NCBI GenBank assembly: GCA_039800165.1
Contig: JBDLRH010000129.1
Coordinates: forward strand, 1 to 26,992
Direction of reading: 5' to 3'
From: JBDLRH01 sp039800165
GTDB taxonomy: Bacteria; Pseudomonadota; Gammaproteobacteria; Burkholderiales; Burkholderiaceae_C
Length of the DNA stretch: 26,992 nt
The notes under the pieces are model-generated. The model did not search any database, was not told where the DNA came from, and was given only the letters and a program-made list of their open reading frames with translations. The translations under genes were made by a program, and so were the position numbers. The stretch's first letter is position 1. The number at the start of each line of letters is the position of its first letter. Below are positions 1 through 8,421 of this stretch, piece after piece.

Positions 1-1
1 G

Positions 2-262
2 CAGGTACGCGGCGTGAACGACCTGCCGTACCGCATGCTGCTGCCCCCGGGCGTGGACAACCTGCTGGTGGCCGGCCGCTGCGCATCGATGACGCACGGC
101 GGGCAGTCGGCGGCCAGGGTGTCGGGTGCGTGCTTCGTGATGGGGCAGGCCGCGGGCACGGCGGCGGCCATGGCGCTGGCGGCAGGCGTTGCACCAGCGC
201 AGGTGGCGCCGGGCGAGCTGCAGCGCACGCTGCAGTTACAAGAGGTACTGCTGAAGATCTGA
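2..262 (+). CDS. FAD-dependent oxidoreductase, C-terminal fragment
   Basis: This is the last 86 codons of a gene that begins before the window; the reading frame is open from base 2. The fragment has the C-terminal FAD-contact pattern of the FAD_oxidored family (PF12831): a Pro-Tyr-Arg followed by LLPPGVDNLLVAGRCAS, then an S-A-A-R-V-S-G-A-C stretch, then the MGQAAGTAAAMAL helix that closes over the flavin. The family is widespread and substrates are mostly unknown, so no reaction is assigned. It ends 109 bases before the signalling genes begin, on the same strand, and may or may not share a transcript with them. The family call is from motif recognition only. Confidence 0.75.
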   Translation, partial: QVRGVNDLPYRMLLPPGVDNLLVAGRCASMTHGGQSAARVSGACFVMGQAAGTAAAMALAAGVAPAQVAPGELQRTLQLQEVLLKI

Positions 263-371
263 GTTACAGCCGGTTGCGATTTCGTTGCGCCGCCGGCAGG
301 GTACGGCGCCTGCGGTGCGTTACTGTCGACGCTTTACAGATTCGACATCCAAGACGTCCCCAGCGCCCAAC

Positions 372-1826
372 ATGCCGCCCTCCGAATCGTCAGACGCTCC
401 CGTGGCCACGCAGGCATCCGGTCGGGGCACACCAGCCAATGCTGTGGCCTCCACGGCCCTGAGGCCGACCCTCTGGAACCGGGCCGCCTTTCGTGCGCTG
501 TTCCTCGTCGCCGTCCTGGCGGCCGCCGCCGTGGCGGGCTTGCAGATGTTCGAGCGCACGCTGCTGCGTCAGGTGCAAGACGGCACCGAGGTGGCGAACA
601 TGACGCTCACCCGGGTGTTCGTCAACGATGCGTGGGACCGTTTGAGGCCAGACCTGGACCTGCAGGGCAAGCTGTCCAACCCGCGCGACAACCCGGCGCT
701 GCGCGACATTGACGCGGTGGTGCGCAACTTCGCCAAGGGCACCGACCTGGTCAAGGTCAAGATCTACAGCCTGAGTGGCATGACGCTGTATTCATCCGAC
801 CCGGCGCAGGTGGGCGAGAACAAGGCGAACAACGTAGGCTTTCAGGCGGCGGCACGCGGGCGGCTTGCCAGCGAGCTGACCTACCGCGGCAAGTTCGGCG
901 GTTTTGACGGCGAACTGTACGAGCGCAACCTGGTGTCGAGCTATGTGCCGGTGCGCTCGGCGCAAGGGGTGGAGGCGGTGGTGGAGCTCTACACCGACCG
1001 CACCGTGGCCATCGAGGCCACCGAGCGCATGCGACTGACGGCCTACGCCTACGCCGGCGGCATGGTGGTGGTGGGTTTTGCGCTGCTGTGGTGGGTGGTG
1101 CGGCCACCCCGGCGGCCGGCGGCAGGTGCACCAGCGGCGCTGCTGGCGCCCGGTGCTGCGGCAGGCGTATCGGCCGACGCGGTCGACCCGATCCGGCCCT
1201 GGCGCGAGGCGCTGCACACCCTGCGCGAGCCGGCGCAACGCCTGGGCGAGGCGGCGCTGGCCCATCGCCTGGCGCCGCCCGATGCCCAGGCGTGGGAGCG
1301 CATGGTCGGCGGCCTGCGCCAGGTGTCGCGCCAGCTCGGCGAGCTTGCGCTGCTCGACGAGTTGCGTCAGGCCGCAGGCACGCCGCTTGCGCCCGAGGCG
1401 CCGCAGCGCCGCTGGAACGAGGTGCTCGGCCGCAGCGTGGCCAGCTTCGTGCAGCAGGCCGACCATGCCGGCGTCACCGTCGAGCCGCATGTGGAGCCGC
1501 GCCTGGGTGGCGTGGCAACCGAGCACGCGGCCACGCTGGAACAGATGCTCTCGCTGATGCTGGATGTGGCCGCGCAGGCCACCGGCGCCGGGCGCCTGCG
1601 CCTGAACATCCAGCCCCTTGAGAAGGGCGGCGTGCAGATCGAGGTGGTGGGCGCGCGCACGCCGGGCGCTGCCACCCCTGCGGCTGCGGCGGCCAGCGAG
1701 GCGATGCGCGCCTCGGCGCTGGAGGCAATCGCGCTGCTGGCGGCGCAGCTGGACGGCCGGCTGGAGCGCGCCTCGCAAGCGGCGGCCGGTCCGTGGCTCA
1801 CGGTGGCGCTGGGCCATGCCGGCTGA
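372..1826 (+). CDS. Membrane sensor protein with degenerate histidine kinase region (pseudokinase)
   Basis: The protein has 484 residues from the ATG at 372; an upstream in-frame start at 285 would add 29 residues of no recognisable character. A first membrane segment lies near residues 41-60 and a second near 224-246, enclosing a periplasmic domain of about 160 residues that looks like a PDC/Cache sensor (VKIYSLSGMTLYSSD, then YVPVRSAQG). The cytoplasmic half has the outline of a kinase but is decayed. An H-box-like HTLREPA places His282 where a phospho-accepting His would sit. The ATPase part lacks the N-box Asn (LSLMLDVAA), the DxG of the G1 box (EVVGART) and the GxGLGL of the G2 box. It probably cannot bind ATP. 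It overlaps the next kinase gene by 11 bases, implying translational coupling and a partner role. A divergent but functional ATPase cannot be excluded. Confidence 0.7.
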   Translation: MPPSESSDAPVATQASGRGTPANAVASTALRPTLWNRAAFRALFLVAVLAAAAVAGLQMFERTLLRQVQDGTEVANMTLTRVFVNDAWDRLRPDLDLQGKLSNPRDNPALRDIDAVVRNFAKGTDLVKVKIYSLSGMTLYSSDPAQVGENKANNVGFQAAARGRLASELTYRGKFGGFDGELYERNLVSSYVPVRSAQGVEAVVELYTDRTVAIEATERMRLTAYAYAGGMVVVGFALLWWVVRPPRRPAAGAPAALLAPGAAAGVSADAVDPIRPWREALHTLREPAQRLGEAALAHRLAPPDAQAWERMVGGLRQVSRQLGELALLDELRQAAGTPLAPEAPQRRWNEVLGRSVASFVQQADHAGVTVEPHVEPRLGGVATEHAATLEQMLSLMLDVAAQATGAGRLRLNIQPLEKGGVQIEVVGARTPGAATPAAAAASEAMRASALEAIALLAAQLDGRLERASQAAAGPWLTVALGHAG

Positions 1827-3903
1827 GCCGATGGCGTCCGCAGAGCCCGGCAGCGTGCCGAAGTCCAGCCTGTGGCAGCGGCTGCAAACCTGGCAGCTGC
1901 TCGGCCTGGGCCCGGCGATGTGGCTGTTCATCGCCTCGTGCGTCGGCCTGCCGTTCGTGATGTACCGCGCGCTGGAAGAGCACACCGGGCAGGAAGCGCT
2001 GCGCCAGGCGCGTGCGGTCAGCCTGGTGGCCTCGGCGGTGCGCAGCTACTACACCAGCAACGTGGTCGGTCCGGCGCTGCGCAACCAGGGGCAGGTGACG
2101 CTGAGTGAAAACTATCACCAGCTCGCAGGCGGCATCCCCATCCCCGCCACCTTCGCGATCGAGCTGGGGGACGCCATCCGCGAGCGCGCCGGCGTGCGCG
2201 ACTTCGAATTCCGCTTCATGTCCGACCTGCCGTTTCGCAACCGCAGCCGCTCGGCGCTGGATGAATTCCAGCTCGCGGCCTTGCGGGCCTTTCGCGGCGA
2301 GCAGCGCGAGGGCGATGCCAACGCGGCAGGCGTGACCAAGCTCGGTGCGGGCAACCTGATGGCCGAGGCCTTCTGGCGTGTGGACCGCCGCGACGACGCG
2401 CCGGCGATGCTGCGCCTGGCGGTGCCGGTGCGCATGGAGGCCAACTGCGTGGCCTGCCACAACGGTCACCCGGATTCGCCGGTGCGCAACTGGAAAGTGT
2501 CCGACGTGCGCGGCATCCAGGAAGTCGCGGTCGAGTTCGACACCGAAGGGCAGTTGCGCGACAGCATCGGCGCGGTGGCCTACCTGGGCTGGTTCTCCGC
2601 GATGGGCCTGCTGGCCCTGCGCGAGCACCGCTCGCGGGTGCGCGCCCTCAACCGCCTGAACGCCGAGATGGACGGTTCTCGCCGCGCGCTGCAAGACAAC
2701 ACCCGGCAGCTGCAGGCCTCCATCCGCGACCTGCGCACCAAGACCACCGTGCTGGACATGGCGCCCTTCGGCATCCTGGTGATGGAGCCGGTCGAGTCGG
2801 GCATGCGCATCCAGTACGCCAACCGCGCCTTCAGCGACAGCATGGGCTATGAGCACGACGAAGTGGTGGGCCGCTACCCGCGCTTCCTGTTCGGGCCGCA
2901 GACCGACGCGCAGGCGCTGGACGACTTCGATGTGGCGCTGCGCGAGCGCCGCCGCGCCGAGGTGGAGATGCTCAGCTACACCCGCGCCGGCGAGCCGCGC
3001 GTGCTGCGCTGGCTGGTGTTCCCGAGCTATGGCAGCGACGGCACGCTGCTGAACTTCGTTGCCTGCCTGAACGACGTGACGGAGATGCGTCAGGGGGAGC
3101 TCGAGCGCCAGCAGCTGGCCAGCGAACTGCAGGAATCGACCAAGCTCGAATTCCTGGGCCTGGCGATCGCCGGCATCGCGCATGACCTGAACACGCCGAT
3201 CGGTGTGGCGGTGACCGCTTCGACCGTGGTGCAGCAGTCCAGCGGCGAGCTGGTGAAGGCTGCCGCGCAGGAGCCGGCGCCGCTGGATCAGGTGCGCCGG
3301 CTGTCCGAGCGCATCGGCAAGTCGGCCGAGCTGGTCAGCCGCAACCTGGCGCGCGCCGCGCAGCTGGTGCAAAGCTTCAAGCAGACCAGCGCCGATGCCA
3401 GCCGCGACGAGTGGCGGCGCGTGCGGCTGGGCAGCCTGCTGGAGTCGCTGAGCGTCACCATGTCGTCGGTGATGCGTCGCGCGCAGTGCGAGGTGGTGCT
3501 GCGCTGCCCGCCGCAGGCCGAGCTCTACACCGAGCCCGGCGCGCTGAGCCAGGCCGTCACGAACCTGATGGTCAACGCCACTCTGCACGCCTTTGAGGGT
3601 GTGGAGCACCGGGTGGTGACCATCGAGGTGACCGAGCAGGCCGACACGGTGAGCGTGAGCGTGGCCGACAACGGCCGCGGCATGAGCGAAGAGGCGGCGA
3701 TGCGCGCCTTCACACCTTTCTTCACCACCCGCCGCGCGCAAGGCGGATCGGGCCTCGGGCTGTTCTCCAGCCGCCGGGTGGTCGAGCAGGTGCTGGGCGG
3801 GCGCATCAGCTTCGAGACGGGCGCCGGTCGCGGCACCCGGTTCCTGATCACGTTGCCGCGTCGCCGCCCGGCCGAGGCCATCCAGGCCAGCTCCGGGGCA
3901 TGA
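1816..3903 (+). CDS. Sensor histidine kinase with periplasmic DUF3365 (c-heme) domain and PAS
   Basis: The protein has 695 residues from the ATG at 1816; a second ATG at 1831 is an equal candidate. Membrane segments lie near residues 35-52 and 253-270. Between them is a Tll0287-like DUF3365 domain, recognisable from SYYTSNV, PIPATFAIEL and FRFMSDLPFRNRSR, and carrying a CVACH c-type heme motif at residues 211-215. A PAS domain follows (about 310-430), then a DHp domain with HDLNTPIG (His456), then an ATPase domain with N587, DNG at 618-620 and GSGLGL at 644-649. It should sense redox state or a heme ligand in the periplasm and phosphorylate a receiver. The C-terminal two thirds is paralogous to the kinase at 9544-11955. 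Its stop overlaps the start of the next gene (ATGA). Confidence 0.88.
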   Translation: MPAEPMASAEPGSVPKSSLWQRLQTWQLLGLGPAMWLFIASCVGLPFVMYRALEEHTGQEALRQARAVSLVASAVRSYYTSNVVGPALRNQGQVTLSENYHQLAGGIPIPATFAIELGDAIRERAGVRDFEFRFMSDLPFRNRSRSALDEFQLAALRAFRGEQREGDANAAGVTKLGAGNLMAEAFWRVDRRDDAPAMLRLAVPVRMEANCVACHNGHPDSPVRNWKVSDVRGIQEVAVEFDTEGQLRDSIGAVAYLGWFSAMGLLALREHRSRVRALNRLNAEMDGSRRALQDNTRQLQASIRDLRTKTTVLDMAPFGILVMEPVESGMRIQYANRAFSDSMGYEHDEVVGRYPRFLFGPQTDAQALDDFDVALRERRRAEVEMLSYTRAGEPRVLRWLVFPSYGSDGTLLNFVACLNDVTEMRQGELERQQLASELQESTKLEFLGLAIAGIAHDLNTPIGVAVTASTVVQQSSGELVKAAAQEPAPLDQVRRLSERIGKSAELVSRNLARAAQLVQSFKQTSADASRDEWRRVRLGSLLESLSVTMSSVMRRAQCEVVLRCPPQAELYTEPGALSQAVTNLMVNATLHAFEGVEHRVVTIEVTEQADTVSVSVADNGRGMSEEAAMRAFTPFFTTRRAQGGSGLGLFSSRRVVEQVLGGRISFETGAGRGTRFLITLPRRRPAEAIQASSGA

Positions 3904-6392
3904 CAATGGCGGCTGTGGCCACTTCACGCAACCTGCGTCCCTGGAACATCCTGGTCGTCGATGACGACCCGGACGTCATTGCCGTGACCGAACTGGTGCT
4001 CGACGACCTCGAGTTCGACGGCCGGCCGATGCGCGTGATCTCGGCCAGCTCGTTCGAGCAGGGCCGCGCGGCCTTCGAGCGCGAAAGCGACATCGCGGTG
4101 GCGCTGGTGGATGTGGTGATGGAGACCGAGCACGCGGGGCTGGACCTCATCAAGCATGTGCGCGGCGTGATGGACAACTCGCTCACGCGCCTGATCATCC
4201 GCACCGGCAACCCCGGCGCTGCACCGCCGCGCGAGATCGTGCAGCACCTGGAGATCGACGACTACACCGACAAGGCCGAGCTCACGGCCGAGCGGCTGAC
4301 CATCACGCTGCTGACCTCGCTGCGCAGCTACCGCAACCTGCTGGCCCGCGTGGGGCTGATGCGCGGGCTGGAGCAGGCGCTGCTGTCGGGCGCGCAGCGC
4401 TCGGGCACCGACGTGCGCGCCTTCCTGGGCGAGGTGCTGGCGCAGATGGATTCGGTGGCGCGCGCCTGCGGCGTGGCCGTGCAAGGCGAGGGCCTGGCGC
4501 TGGTGGGCGAATCGGTGCAGCTGCGCGCCGTGCCCGGCCTGGGTGCTGCCGCCACGCTGGAGCCGGCCCGCCTGCGCGAGGTGATGGCGCAGCTGGCGCA
4601 GGCTCTGGACGAAGCGCCGCACGATGCACAGCCGCCGCTGGTGCTGCTGCCCTCGGGCCTGGTGATCAGCCTGCTTTTGCCCGGGCGCGGACGCCACCAC
4701 CTGTGGTTGCCGTGCGCCGAGCCGCCCGGTGCCGACAGCGTGGCGGTGCTGCGCCTGTTGCAGCAGGTGCGGCAGGCCGACCTGGCGCGTCTGGCGGCCG
4801 CCGAGTCGATGGCCGACATGGCTGCGCTGTCGGCCGACTGGTTCTGGGAGACCGATCTGGCGCTGCGCATCACCCGCAGCACGCTGCAGCAGCGCACCGG
4901 CTGGGAAGATGTGGAGGTGGTCGGCGCCTTCCTGTGGGACTTGCCGTTTCACTGGAGCGAGGCCGAGCGCGACGCGGTGCGGCCGATGCTCAACCGCCAG
5001 CAACCGTTTCAGGTGCGCTGGCGCGGCGCCACCGAGCAGGGCGGTCGCTGGTACGAGGTGATCGGCAAGCCGATGCACGACACCTGCGGCGACTTCGCCG
5101 GCTACCGCGGCGTGGGCCGCGACGTGACCGAAGAACACCTGCGTGAGCAGTCGCTGCGCGACCGCGGCGACGAGCTCGCGCGGCTGGTGGCACTGCAGAC
5201 CGCCGACCTCAAGGCGGCCAAGGAAATCGCCGAGTCGGCCAATGCCGCCAAGTCGCGCTTCCTTGCGACCATGAGCCACGAAATCCGCACGCCGATCAAC
5301 GCGATCGTGGGCATGACCGGCCTGACGCTGGACACCGCGCTCAGCGAGGAGCAGCACGAGAACCTGAAGATCGTGCAGCAGTCGGCGCAGTCGCTGCTCA
5401 ACCTGATCAACGATGTGCTCGACCTGTCGAAGATCGAGGCCGGGCGCATGGAGCTGGAGCGCACCCACTTCCGCCTGGCCGAGGTGGTGGACGGCACGCT
5501 GGGCACGCTGCAGTTTGCCGCCGGCACCAAGCAGATCGAGCTGCGCGCATCGGTGGCGCCCGATGTGCCGCCGTGCCTGCTGGGCGACCCGACACGGCTG
5601 CGCCAGGTGCTGCTGAACCTGGCGGGCAACGCGGTCAAGTTCACCCAGCGCGGCAGCGTCGTGATTGAACTGACGCTGGAGCGCCGCGACGGTGACGAGT
5701 GCACCCTGCACGGCTGCGTGCGCGACAGCGGCGTGGGCATTGCGGCTGACAAGCTCGAGTCGGTGTTCGCGCCGTTCGCGCAGGCCGACAGCTCGACCGC
5801 GCGCAAGTTCGGCGGCTCGGGGCTGGGGCTGGCGATCAGCCGGCGCATCGTCGAGCTGATGGACGGCCGCATCTGGGCCGAGAGCGTGCTGGGCCAGGGC
5901 AGCCAGTTCCACTTCGTGGTGAAGATGGGCGTGGGCGACCCGGCGCAGGTGGATGCACCGGCTGCGGCGGCACCCGCCGCACCGCGTCGTGCGGTGGACA
6001 TCCTGCTGGCCGAGGACGACCTGATCAACCAGAAACTGATGCTCAAGCTGCTGGCGCAGCGCGGCCACCGGGTGACGGTGGCGGTCAACGGGCTGCAGGC
6101 GGTCGAGGAGTTCGAGCACAAGGTGCCCGACATCGTCATCATGGACATGCAGATGCCGCTGATGGACGGGCTGGAGGCCACGCGGCGCATCCGCCAGATC
6201 GAGGCGCAGCGCGGCGGGCATGTGACCATCGTCGCACTCACCGCCAACGCGTTCGCCGAAGACCGCGACGCGTGCCTGGCCGCCGGCATGGACTTCTTTC
6301 TTGCCAAGCCGGTCGTGCCCGCGGCGCTGCACGACTACATCGACCGCCATGCGGCAGGCGCGGAGCCTGCGTCCGCACCCACTACACTCTGA
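3900..6392 (+). CDS. Hybrid histidine kinase: REC - DUF3369-like - PAS - HisKA - HATPase - REC
   Basis: The protein has 830 residues and no membrane segment, so it is cytoplasmic. The N-terminal receiver (about 15-135, Asp71) is of the type found before DUF3369 domains, with VVMETEHAGLDL and an RTGNPG signature. Residues 145-300 resemble a diverged DUF3369/GAF-like domain. A PAS domain follows (about 305-420, opening with DWFWETD), then DHp with SHEIRTPIN (His460), an ATPase domain with N577 and GSGLGL, and a C-terminal receiver with MDMQMPLMDG (Asp749). A receiver at the front suggests that phosphorylation by the upstream kinase controls this kinase, giving a serial relay. The start ATG overlaps the upstream TGA, which supports both the start and co-translation. 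Confidence 0.88.
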   Translation: MTMAAVATSRNLRPWNILVVDDDPDVIAVTELVLDDLEFDGRPMRVISASSFEQGRAAFERESDIAVALVDVVMETEHAGLDLIKHVRGVMDNSLTRLIIRTGNPGAAPPREIVQHLEIDDYTDKAELTAERLTITLLTSLRSYRNLLARVGLMRGLEQALLSGAQRSGTDVRAFLGEVLAQMDSVARACGVAVQGEGLALVGESVQLRAVPGLGAAATLEPARLREVMAQLAQALDEAPHDAQPPLVLLPSGLVISLLLPGRGRHHLWLPCAEPPGADSVAVLRLLQQVRQADLARLAAAESMADMAALSADWFWETDLALRITRSTLQQRTGWEDVEVVGAFLWDLPFHWSEAERDAVRPMLNRQQPFQVRWRGATEQGGRWYEVIGKPMHDTCGDFAGYRGVGRDVTEEHLREQSLRDRGDELARLVALQTADLKAAKEIAESANAAKSRFLATMSHEIRTPINAIVGMTGLTLDTALSEEQHENLKIVQQSAQSLLNLINDVLDLSKIEAGRMELERTHFRLAEVVDGTLGTLQFAAGTKQIELRASVAPDVPPCLLGDPTRLRQVLLNLAGNAVKFTQRGSVVIELTLERRDGDECTLHGCVRDSGVGIAADKLESVFAPFAQADSSTARKFGGSGLGLAISRRIVELMDGRIWAESVLGQGSQFHFVVKMGVGDPAQVDAPAAAAPAAPRRAVDILLAEDDLINQKLMLKLLAQRGHRVTVAVNGLQAVEEFEHKVPDIVIMDMQMPLMDGLEATRRIRQIEAQRGGHVTIVALTANAFAEDRDACLAAGMDFFLAKPVVPAALHDYIDRHAAGAEPASAPTTL

Positions 6393-6422
6393 CTCCGTTT
6401 GATCGCCGCCCCTCCCGACGCC

Positions 6423-6908
6423 ATGACCGCCACTGCCTGCCCGGGCCCTGCCGAATGGAAGGTGCTGGTCGTGGACGACCAGCCCGACATGCTGGAAGTC
6501 ACGCGGCTGGTGTTCGATGACCTCGAATTCGAGGGTCGTCCGGTGCAGGTGCTGACCGCCGCCTCCGAGCGCGAGGCGCGCAACGTCATCGATGAGGTGC
6601 AGGACATCGCGGTGGCCTACATCGATGTGGTGATGGAGACCGAGCACGCCGGCCTCGACCTGGTGCGCCATGTGCGCGATGACCTGCGCAACCAGCACAT
6701 GCGGCTGATCCTGCGCACCGGCAACCCCGGCGCCGCGCGGCGTGACCATGTGGTACGTCACCTCGACATCGACGACTTCCGCGAAAAGCCCGAGCTCACT
6801 GCCGAGCGGCTGGAGATCAGCCTGCTGACCTCGCTGCGCGCCTACCGCCGCCTGTGCCAGTGCTGCGGCCTGCCGGGCACGCCGCCGCGCGCCGCTGCGG
6901 CTGCCTGA
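6423..6908 (+). CDS. Stand-alone receiver protein, DUF3369-associated type
   Basis: The protein has 161 residues and is a single receiver with no output domain. ATG 6423 is preferred over an in-frame TTG at 6399, because the receiver core (KVLVVDDQPD) begins 15 residues after it. The phospho-acceptor is Asp68 in YIDVVMET, and the signalling Thr lies in LRTGNPG. The pattern HLDIDDFREKPELTAERL carries the conserved Lys. This receiver subtype is normally fused to DUF3369 and HD-GYP; here it ends with a short tail containing LCQCC (Cys145, Cys147, Cys148). It lies 30 bases after the hybrid kinase and is the last gene of block A. It is closely related to the protein at 11952-12422. It probably acts as a CheY-like shuttle or phosphate sink. 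Confidence 0.85.
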   Translation: MTATACPGPAEWKVLVVDDQPDMLEVTRLVFDDLEFEGRPVQVLTAASEREARNVIDEVQDIAVAYIDVVMETEHAGLDLVRHVRDDLRNQHMRLILRTGNPGAARRDHVVRHLDIDDFREKPELTAERLEISLLTSLRAYRRLCQCCGLPGTPPRAAAAA

Positions 6909-7098
6909 ACGTCGCGCCCGTCGCGCTGCGCGGCCGATGCTGCGATGGCGGGCGGATCTGTTTCAACCCTTGTCCGAAAAGAAACATCCAGATTCACTCC
7001 TTGCAAAACGTCGGGAGATTTTTGCGTTTCGGCAACCATAATGGGCCGAGGGGCAAAACGCCGCGTCGGCAGGCGCCCCGATGCAGAGGAGCACAACG

Positions 7099-8421
7099 AT
7101 GAACGAGAACAGCCGCAGGAGATTTGTGACAGGGGCCGGTTCGGCCATGGTGGCCGCCGCGCTGCCGCTGTCGATGGCGCATGCGCAGCCCCGCAAGAAG
7201 CAGTTGCGCATCCTGCAGTGGAACCACTTCGTGCCCGCGTTCGACGAGTGGTTCAACAACAAGTTCATCAAGGAATGGGGCGCGCGCAACGACACCGAGG
7301 TGGTGGTCACCAACGTCGGCATGACCGCCATCGAGTCGCGTGCTGCGGCCGAGGTCAAGCGTGGGCAGGGCCATGACCTGTGCATGTTCCTCAGCCCGCC
7401 GGCGTCGTACGAAGACCATGTGATCGACCACCGCGACATCTATGCCGAATGCGAGCGACGCTTCGGCAAGCCGCTGGAGATTGCGCTCAAGAGCACCTAC
7501 AACCCGGTCACGAAAAAGTACTTCGGCTTTTCCGACAGCTACGTGCCCGACCCGGTGAACTACCGCAAGGACCTGTGGGACGAAGTTGGCGTGGTGCCCT
7601 CCACCTGGGACGCGATCCGCGAGGGCGGTCGCAAGATCAAGCAGGCGCGCGGCATCCCGGTGGGCATCGGCATGTCGCGCGAGCTCGACAGCAGCATGGC
7701 GATGCGCTCGATCCTGGCGGCCTTCGGCGCCTCGGAGCAAAACGCCGACGGCCGGCCGAGCCTGAAGTCCAAGGCCACGCTGGATGCGCTGAAGTACGCC
7801 AAGGCGCTGTACCAGGACACGATGACCGACGAGATCTTCTCGTGGGACGCCTCGTCCAACAACCGCCAGATGCTGGCCGGCAAGGGATCGCTGACGCTCA
7901 ACGCGATTTCGGTCACCCGCACCGGCGAGAACGAGAAGATCGCCATCGCCGACAAGATCTCGCTGCTGCCGCCCGCGCGCGGGCCGGCATCCAGCCTTGG
8001 CGTGATGCACCTGATGAACGCCTACGTGGTGTGGAAGTTCTCGCAGAACATCGACGGCGCCAAGAAGTTCCTGGTGGACCTGACCGGCGAGTCGCGCGAA
8101 GCCTTCCGCGCCAGCCAGTTCTACAACTTCCCGACCTACCCGCAGCTGGTCAAGGACCTCAACACGCTGATTGCCAGCGACCCCAAGGCCAACCCGACCA
8201 ACAAGTACGCGATGTTCGCCGACGCCAGCAAGTGGACGATCAACGTGGGCTACCCGGGCTACGCCAACGCGGCCATCGACGAGATCTTCAACGCCTATTT
8301 GATCCCCAACATGTTTGCCGACGTCGCCTCGGGCAAGCTGCAGCCCGAAGCGGCCCTGGACATGTACGCGGGCGAAGTGTCCCGGGTGTTCGACAAGTGG
8401 CGCGGGCGGGGCAAGGTATGA
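7099..8421 (+). CDS. Periplasmic substrate-binding protein, family 1 (sugar type), Tat signal
   Basis: The protein has 440 residues. The start at 7099 is chosen over an in-frame ATG at 7081 because GAGGAG lies eight bases before it. The N-terminus has a twin-arginine signal (SRRRFVTG) followed by a hydrophobic stretch ending in AHA, so export as a folded protein through Tat is likely. The mature part has the layout of an SBP_bac_1 solute-binding protein (LRILQWNHFVPAFDEWF, PDPVNYRKDLWDEVGV, STWDAI), the fold used for sugars and polyols. No permease or ATPase gene accompanies it; it is followed by a second binding protein, a kinase and a receiver with overlaps or a one-base gap. A sensory role as ligand-presenting partner of the kinase is inferred. 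The ligand cannot be named. Confidence 0.82.
   Translation: MNENSRRRFVTGAGSAMVAAALPLSMAHAQPRKKQLRILQWNHFVPAFDEWFNNKFIKEWGARNDTEVVVTNVGMTAIESRAAAEVKRGQGHDLCMFLSPPASYEDHVIDHRDIYAECERRFGKPLEIALKSTYNPVTKKYFGFSDSYVPDPVNYRKDLWDEVGVVPSTWDAIREGGRKIKQARGIPVGIGMSRELDSSMAMRSILAAFGASEQNADGRPSLKSKATLDALKYAKALYQDTMTDEIFSWDASSNNRQMLAGKGSLTLNAISVTRTGENEKIAIADKISLLPPARGPASSLGVMHLMNAYVVWKFSQNIDGAKKFLVDLTGESREAFRASQFYNFPTYPQLVKDLNTLIASDPKANPTNKYAMFADASKWTINVGYPGYANAAIDEIFNAYLIPNMFADVASGKLQPEAALDMYAGEVSRVFDKWRGRGKV

Noticed and set aside
296..313. GCAGG/CCTGC inverted repeat before the pseudokinase gene
   Set aside because: The arms are only five bases with an eight-base loop, which is expected by chance at this GC content.
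3924..6761. A 945-codon open frame on the minus strand opposite the hybrid kinase and receiver genes
   Set aside because: It is a GC-rich mirror frame, rich in His, Gln, Arg and Ala, without any domain; the plus-strand genes carry full motifs and overlapping starts.
7001..7042. TTGCAA and CATAAT as a sigma-70 promoter for the binding-protein operon
   Set aside because: The hexamers are about 30 bases apart, far from the 16-18 needed, and no better -35 lies in between.
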